DNA of 64,000 nucleotides from Candidatus Peribacteria bacterium (GTDB taxonomy: Bacteria; Patescibacteriota; Gracilibacteria; Peribacterales; Peribacteraceae). The stretch spans positions 882,146 through 946,145 of the forward strand of contig CP082927.1 in assembly GCA_023038255.1 (NCBI GenBank). The letters are read 5' to 3'. The position numbers and the translations under genes were made by a program. The notes under the pieces were generated by a model. That model was not told the DNA's origin. It did not search any database and worked only from the letters and a program-made list of their open reading frames with translations. Positions 59,576-64,000 of the stretch are shown here, in pieces. Positions within the stretch are counted from its first letter, which is position 1, and each line of letters begins with the position of its first letter.

Positions 59576-59623
59576 GACGACAGCCTCTTATCTACTATCT
59601 TAAATAGACAAAACGCTGTCGTC
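59576..59623. repeat. 9-bp inverted repeat upstream of the winged-helix gene
   Basis: GACGACAGC (59576-59584) and GCTGTCGTC (59615-59623) with a 30-nt AT-rich interior. A candidate operator or cruciform between divergent transcription units. Confidence 0.6.
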
Positions 59624-59777
59624 CTCCATTGCTACCGACAAAGTGAATGATCACCCCAAGCCAAAAGCCTGGGAGTATAATATTATGATGATTTATAGAA
59701 ATATGTCAATTATAGATGACAAAGCGGATTTATCTCTACCCTATCCCCTAAAAGCTAAAACCTATAAGCTATAAGCC

Positions 59778-60455
59778 ATGTTATCGATAGTTGCCACCCC
59801 CATCGGAAACCTTGGAGATATCACACTACGAGCAATCCAGACATTCAAAGATGTCTCGGCGATTGTGTGCGAAGACACGCGCGTGACGGGCAATCTGCTA
59901 CATCAGCTCGAACTTCCAAAGAAAGAACTGATCAGCCTGCACGGCTATACAGATCCACGAAAACTCGACTCAGTGATCACAAGACTTGTTCAAGGTGAAC
60001 ATATCGCCCTCGTGAGTGACGCAGGCACGCCGGGTATTTCTGATCCAGGCTACCTCCTCGTCAGCCGCTGCCGCGAAGAAGGCATCAAGATGGAAGTGAT
60101 TCCGGGCGCATCCGCGTTCCTCGCTGCCCTTTCGGCGTCGGGCCTGCCCATCAATCATTTCCTCTACCTCGGATTTTTGCCGCTCAAGAAAGGACGCAAG
60201 ACGATGATTGCGGGATTCGCAGACACCAAAGAGACGATCGTGTTCTATGAATCGGTCCACCGCATCGAGAAAACGTTGATGGAACTGCATGAAGCGCTGA
60301 AGGATCAGCCGCAGCGTGCGGTGGTGATTGGGCGTGAATTAACAAAAATGCACGAGGAGATGACACACGCAACCGTTGAAGCGCTACCCGATGTTGCAAA
60401 GAAAATCATGAAAAAAGGAGAATTTGTCGTCGTGATCGGTCCCATGGAACGCTGA
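59778..60455 (+). CDS. rsmI: 16S rRNA (cytidine-1402-2'-O)-methyltransferase
   Basis: 225-aa SAM-dependent methyltransferase of the tetrapyrrole-methylase fold. LSIVATPIGNLGDITLRAIQTFKDV is the family opening; CEDTRVTGNLL, LVSDAGTPGISDPGYLL and GFLPLKKGRKT are also diagnostic. It lacks the extra C-terminal domain of longer homologues. It overlaps queA by one base (TGATG), so they are coupled. A TATAAT lies at 59676, about 100 nt upstream. Confidence 0.96.
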   Translation: MLSIVATPIGNLGDITLRAIQTFKDVSAIVCEDTRVTGNLLHQLELPKKELISLHGYTDPRKLDSVITRLVQGEHIALVSDAGTPGISDPGYLLVSRCREEGIKMEVIPGASAFLAALSASGLPINHFLYLGFLPLKKGRKTMIAGFADTKETIVFYESVHRIEKTLMELHEALKDQPQRAVVIGRELTKMHEEMTHATVEALPDVAKKIMKKGEFVVVIGPMER

Positions 60456-61492
60456 TGGAAAACAGTCTTGATGATGTGCTGGCTCCCTTTGATTACACGT
60501 TCCCGCCGGAACTCATTGCACAGTCCCCCGCTTCACCGCGCGATTCTGCGAAGTTACTGATTCATGATCGCAAAACTGCGCAGACATCCTTCGATATGTT
60601 CCGAAACATCATCGACTATCTGCCGGAGCACTGCGTCCTTGTGTTCAACCAGACCAAAGTCTTTCCCGCGCGTTTTCATCTGAAAAAAGAAACAGGTGGC
60701 GCAGTCGGGGCACTGTATCTGGAACAGAAAGGAAATCGCATCCGCGTGATGGCCGACGGCAAATTCAAAGCGGGTGACAGGCTTGAGTGGAATGAGAATC
60801 ATTTCTTTATGGTGGAAGAACGCGACGGAAAATACGCACTGCTCACACCGTCGTTTCCGATGGATCAGTTGCAGTCATTGCTGCAGCAATTCGGGGAAAC
60901 GCCGCTGCCTCCGTACATCAAGGAATCACCGCTCTCGGAAGAGCAGCGCCGCAGTGAATATCAAACAGTCTACGCAAACCAAACCGGATCAGTTGCGGCA
61001 CCGACGGCTGGCTTGCACTTCACGGAAGAATTGATCAAAAAAATTGAACAAAGTGGCCGGCATGTGCGGTATGTCACCCTCCACGTGAACCTCGGCACCT
61101 TCGCGCCGCTCACCAACGAACATTGGAAAGAAAAGAAGCTGCACGAAGAGTTCTATGAAATCGATCCGGACACCGCCGCACTGCTCAACGACGCAAAGAA
61201 AAATCACCGTCCGATTATCGCAGTCGGTACCACCAGTGTCCGCACATTGGAGTCTGCAACAGTCGATGGATCACTCCAGAGACTCAGCGGCATCACCGAT
61301 ATTTTCATTACAGAACATGATCGTCTGAACTTCGTCGACGGGCTCATCACCAATTTCCACGTCCCCCGCAGTAGCCTCCTGATGATGGTCTCTGCATTCA
61401 CCGGTCGCGAAACGCTGCTTGATCTCTACAAACAAGCAATGGAGAAAAGGTTCCGGTTCTTTAGTTTTGGGGATGGAATGCTGATTCTCTAA
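60455..61492 (+). CDS. queA: S-adenosylmethionine:tRNA ribosyltransferase-isomerase
   Basis: 345-aa QueA, which adds the epoxycyclopentane ring to preQ1 in tRNA during queuosine synthesis. FDYTFPPELIAQSPASPRDSAKLL is the family N-terminus; GSVAAPTAGLHFTEELI and ITNFHVPRSSLLMMVSAFTGRE are conserved catalytic and SAM-binding regions. No tgt is in the window. Second gene of the rsmI-queA unit. Confidence 0.97.
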   Translation: MENSLDDVLAPFDYTFPPELIAQSPASPRDSAKLLIHDRKTAQTSFDMFRNIIDYLPEHCVLVFNQTKVFPARFHLKKETGGAVGALYLEQKGNRIRVMADGKFKAGDRLEWNENHFFMVEERDGKYALLTPSFPMDQLQSLLQQFGETPLPPYIKESPLSEEQRRSEYQTVYANQTGSVAAPTAGLHFTEELIKKIEQSGRHVRYVTLHVNLGTFAPLTNEHWKEKKLHEEFYEIDPDTAALLNDAKKNHRPIIAVGTTSVRTLESATVDGSLQRLSGITDIFITEHDRLNFVDGLITNFHVPRSSLLMMVSAFTGRETLLDLYKQAMEKRFRFFSFGDGMLIL

Positions 61493-61535
61493 AAATGCCC
61501 TACCGACGAGGTAGGGCTGCTGTCTGGTTTTTTGC
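61493..61535. terminator. Bidirectional terminator after queA
   Basis: CCCTACC-GACGA-GGTAGGG stem. T-runs lie on both sides: TTTTTAG directly after the stem on the minus strand and TTTTTT twelve nt further on the plus strand. Confidence 0.78.
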
Positions 61536-61558
61536 TCTCCAATTGCTTGGCGATTGAA

Positions 61559-61747
61559 TCAATTTCTCTTTAGCATTTTCGCTTTGTGAGCTTTCTTGAG
61601 GTGACCGTCGATATGGCTCGCAAACGTCTGTGTTCCACAGACACAAATCATGGGTTCGCCGCGCGCCCGTCTGGACGCCGCTTTTCCGACTTTAGGGTTA
61701 TGACCGCGCCGACTGGAGTACGTTCTGTCATCGTCATACCATGGCAT
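61559..61747 (-). CDS. Small protein with Cys/His cluster
   Basis: 62 aa. A basic, Arg/Ser/Gly-rich N-terminal half is followed by CVC (Cys about 35 and 37) and three His at about 45, 49 and 54, spaced like a compact C2H2-type zinc finger with a Lys-rich end. GAAGGAGA lies about 5 nt before the ATG, an unusually good Shine-Dalgarno sequence for this window. Possible nucleic acid-binding protein; no family assigned. Confidence 0.72.
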   Translation of the reverse strand: MPWYDDDRTYSSRRGHNPKVGKAASRRARGEPMICVCGTQTFASHIDGHLKKAHKAKMLKRN

Positions 61748-61838
61748 AGCAATCTCCTTCTATAAGCAAAAGAGCAACCAGACAACAAAAGACAACTAAA
61801 CACCATCGTACGCCTGCCATCTTCAGGAGCAAGGGGTA

Positions 61839-63074
61839 TTAGGGAAGCACTGTCGCAGGATCCACATTCACCCCGCCATGAATCACTTCAAAGTGCAGGT
61901 GCGCTGCAGTCGTCATCGGACCAGCACCGTGTGTGCCGGGAGTTCCACCACTGATCGCAATCTGCTGACCGCCCGTCACATCCTGTCCTGCGCTCACGAG
62001 TGCCTGCGAGACATGTCCGTAGAGCGTTGCATAGCCGTCGCGGTGACCGATGAGAATGTAGCTGTAGCCTTTCAGTCCTCCATCGCGGACAAGGAAGACG
62101 ACACCGTCTGCTGCTGCATAGACAGCACTGTCCTGCGGCACGACGATATCGGTCCCGAGGTGCGGTACGCCGAAGAATTTCTTGTAACTGGCATTCATGA
62201 ATCCGGCAGAAACAGAACCGTAGGCCGGCCAGTGGAATACCGGCGTGGATGGAACGGATGAACCGCCTGCAAGTTTCGAGGGATCGAGCAGACCTTTTTC
62301 GATGAGCGCACGTTCGGCTTTGCTCTTCAGACGGGCATCAATACGTGCAAGATCGCTCTGGATTTTGAGCACCTGGTTATGCACATCCATCGTGATTTTC
62401 TGGATCTCTGTCAGACTCGAATCCCCGCTCTCTTCCAGTTGCAACCCATCAGCTATTTCCTGCTGTGCGGCATTGTAATCAGCCATAACGGCTGCACGTT
62501 CTTTTTCCAGAACCGGCAGTGCGAGGAATGCTTTCTCGGCAATGGAGAGATCTGCAAGGAAGCGCATCTGGGCGGACTGCATATCGTCCGCATCTATCAG
62601 CGAGTTGTTTCCCGCCGCAGCATGAAGCATGGAATCGACAATGATCTGACGCGGCGCATCGTTTGTGGAAAGCTGCAGGCGGAAATACCGCGCGCGGACC
62701 ATGCGGACCAGACGCGTTTTTTCGGCAGTAATCACTTTCGCAATCTGACCGCTGCCTGTGAGGGTGATGCCGTACACTCTCGAGACAGTCGCAATCACTT
62801 TTTTCTGTGCGACGATTTTTTTACGGAGTTCCAGTTTGCGCGCTTCGAGCTGCTGAATACGCGCCTCCCCTTTCTCCTGCAGACTCTGACCTTTTGTTAA
62901 GCGCGACTGAGCTGCACCGCGCTGGCGGTAACTGTTCACTGCGTCGTTCAGTGCATCCTGCAGCGATTCCTCCGCCTGTTCCCGCTGATCCAGTGACACA
63001 AGCGCAAACGTACCGGCCGGTAACATAACGACCAGAACAAAGAGCGCAGTCAGGATCCGGTTAAGGGTGTGCAT
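61839..63074 (-). CDS. M23 family peptidase with coiled coil (EnvC-like)
   Basis: 411-aa exported murein hydrolase or amidase activator. Signal peptide at about residues 7-25; a long coiled coil spans about 30-260; the LytM/M23 domain lies at about 295-411 with HLGTDIVVP (His and Asp zinc ligands), LIGHRDGYATLYGH and HLHFEV (final HxH). The metal-binding residues are kept, so it could be an active endopeptidase. TATAAT is 8 nt before the ATG. Divergent from ruvA, likely a cell-division function. Confidence 0.9.
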   Translation of the reverse strand: MHTLNRILTALFVLVVMLPAGTFALVSLDQREQAEESLQDALNDAVNSYRQRGAAQSRLTKGQSLQEKGEARIQQLEARKLELRKKIVAQKKVIATVSRVYGITLTGSGQIAKVITAEKTRLVRMVRARYFRLQLSTNDAPRQIIVDSMLHAAAGNNSLIDADDMQSAQMRFLADLSIAEKAFLALPVLEKERAAVMADYNAAQQEIADGLQLEESGDSSLTEIQKITMDVHNQVLKIQSDLARIDARLKSKAERALIEKGLLDPSKLAGGSSVPSTPVFHWPAYGSVSAGFMNASYKKFFGVPHLGTDIVVPQDSAVYAAADGVVFLVRDGGLKGYSYILIGHRDGYATLYGHVSQALVSAGQDVTGGQQIAISGGTPGTHGAGPMTTAAHLHFEVIHGGVNVDPATVLP

Positions 63075-63148
63075 TTCCAGATATTATACATGAAAAAGGC
63101 ATTTCCGGAAAGCACATGCCCGCAGGCAGTTTGCTATGCTCCGCGCAT

Positions 63149-63727
63149 ATGATCGCAAGTCTGCGGGGAACCATCGGCAAAACGACTCCCGGCAGCATTA
63201 TTGTGGACGTACAGGGCGTCGGCTACGGCGTCTCGGTGCCTATCACCATGTGGGATGATCTGGAGGAAGGGGTGGTTGCGCAACTGCATGTCAGCACCTA
63301 CGTGCGCGAAGACCGGTTCGATCTGTTCGGATTCACCGATATGCAGACCAAACACCTGTTTGATGCACTCATTCAGGTCAACGGCATCGGTCCGCGGATG
63401 GGACTCGAGCTCTGCGCCGTCCCGCGCGGCATTCTGGTGCAGGCAATTAATGAAGAAGATCCTGCCGTTCTCACATCCATCAAAGGAATCGGCAGAAAGA
63501 CAGCAGAAAAATTACTCCTTGAACTCAAGTCTCTCGCGGAGAAACACATGGAAATGTTCTCGACAGAAGCGATGGCGATTTCCGGTTCCCGCTTCGACCG
63601 CGACGCAATTGCCGCCCTCTCCCAACTCGGATTTGCCAGCCCGGACATCATGCGCGCCCTCGAATCATTACCATCAGATCTCACATCCACCGAGGAGCGT
63701 GTGACCGCCGCACTACGCAATCTATAA
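63149..63727 (+). CDS. ruvA: Holliday junction DNA helicase subunit RuvA
   Basis: 192-aa RuvA. The OB-fold opening is MIASLRGTIGKTTPGSIIVDVQGVGYGVSVP; helix-hairpin-helix motifs are VNGIGPRMGLELC and IKGIGRKTAEKLLLELK; the C-terminal RuvB-binding domain starts near DAIAALSQLGF. Start at 63149 fits the family N-terminus; TATGCT is 8 nt upstream. ruvB and ruvC are not in the window. Confidence 0.97.
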   Translation: MIASLRGTIGKTTPGSIIVDVQGVGYGVSVPITMWDDLEEGVVAQLHVSTYVREDRFDLFGFTDMQTKHLFDALIQVNGIGPRMGLELCAVPRGILVQAINEEDPAVLTSIKGIGRKTAEKLLLELKSLAEKHMEMFSTEAMAISGSRFDRDAIAALSQLGFASPDIMRALESLPSDLTSTEERVTAALRNL

Positions 63728-63732
63728 GCATC

Positions 63733-63767
63733 CCAATAACCAATCACCAGTAACCAATAACCCGCCC
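63733..63767 (+). repeat. Heptanucleotide tandem repeat before the last gene
   Basis: Units CCAATAA, CCAATCA, CCAGTAA, CCAATAA, CCCGCCC, ending 2 nt before the ATG at 63770. Confidence 0.88.
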
Positions 63768-63769
63768 GT

Positions 63770-64000
63770 ATGCTTCACCTCGACATCACCTCCGTCCTCG
63801 CCAAAGTCCTCACGCCGTCTCTGGGACTCCCTGAACATGAGCTGACCGCCATGAAAACGTCCATGAAACGGATGATTGCGGACGTGCAGCTGGAACGGCA
63901 AAAAGGCCAGCATGCGTGGATGGAAGATCCGTTCAATGAAGCGATGGTCAAGCGATGCCGCGAGATTGCGGAACGTGCGCAGAGCGAAAAAATCCAGACT
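63770..64000 (+). CDS. Partial CDS, possibly glucose-6-phosphate isomerase
   Basis: 77 residues run to the window end without a stop. The pattern AWMEDPFNEAMVKRCREIAERAQSEKIQT resembles the N-terminal region before the IGIGGS sugar-phosphate motif of bacterial phosphoglucose isomerases, but that motif lies beyond the window, so the identity is tentative. A heptamer repeat forms the spacer after ruvA. Confidence 0.5.
   Translation, partial: MLHLDITSVLAKVLTPSLGLPEHELTAMKTSMKRMIADVQLERQKGQHAWMEDPFNEAMVKRCREIAERAQSEKIQT

Noticed and set aside
1-64000. Alternative genetic code with TGA read as an amino acid
   Set aside because: TGA ends many complete genes at family-typical lengths, for example trpS-type neighbours, rsmI, glyA and rpsA-region genes.

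Overview
The window looks like a chromosomal segment of a Candidate Phyla Radiation (Patescibacteria) bacterium, most plausibly of the Peregrinibacteria/Peribacteria type. The grounds are moderate GC, standard use of TGA as a stop (so not a recoded Gracilibacteria/Absconditabacteria genome), PrgI/TraC-like/pilin type IV secretion genes of the kind common in CPR genomes, short dispersed palindromes of a CPR style, and compact gene packing. The assignment is inference: there is no 16S rRNA gene in the window.

Layout. 0.3-7.3 kb: a tRNA-dihydrouridine synthase, then a plus-strand run of T4SS pilin, AI-2E-type permease, ClpC (with a CIRCE operator), a PrgI-like and a TraC-like protein. 7.3-11.3 kb: ribosomal protein S1, HAD and HIT enzymes, YidD, tRNA-Gly. 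11.4-17.8 kb: small accessory enzymes and transporters (DUF2231, SRPBCC, SnoaL-like, VIT, MFS, TfoX) and an ArsR-AHSA1-DUF1428 cassette with a visible operator. 18-26.5 kb: RecQ, an ABC-F ATPase, a FAD/Rieske oxidoreductase, then a chromatin-flavoured trio (H1-like Lys/Ala protein, Ala/Lys coil, topoisomerase IB). 26.6-33 kb: an alpha-glucan operon (GT4 synthase, GH57, GH15, secreted protein, YgjP metallopeptidase). 33-39 kb: Maf, TrpS, RluA-type synthase, tRNA-Val, a Na+/H+ antiporter and an AT-rich dcd. 39.3-50 kb: a large repeat protein, DM13 and DsbA-like lipoproteins, dnaX, folate cyclo-ligase, glyA, two Cys-rich DUF4215 proteins, a probable ncRNA, DgkA and two small membrane proteins. 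50-59.5 kb: a T4SS coupling-type ATPase in one unit with hrcA, then rpmE, gyrA, and an unrecognised paralogue pair flanked by a duplicated gyrA 5' end. 59.7-64 kb: rsmI-queA, an M23 peptidase, ruvA and the start of what may be pgi.

Regulation and expression. HrcA is encoded here, and two CIRCE operators are visible, one over its own promoter and one before clpC, which gives a closed heat-shock circuit. Many genes lack a Shine-Dalgarno sequence and instead carry a TAnnnT -10 hexamer ending 6-9 nt before the start codon. Eight of them have exactly 6 nt, which suggests leaderless transcripts.

Repeats. Three non-coding patterns stand out. Heptanucleotide tandem repeats of the CCCATAA/CCAATAA type sit between genes and inside dnaX and the GH57 C-terminus. 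A 30-nt palindromic element occurs in four copies, one of which interrupts a partial tRNA-Gly copy. An 89-bp gyrA 5' duplication marks a rearrangement around the paralogue pair.
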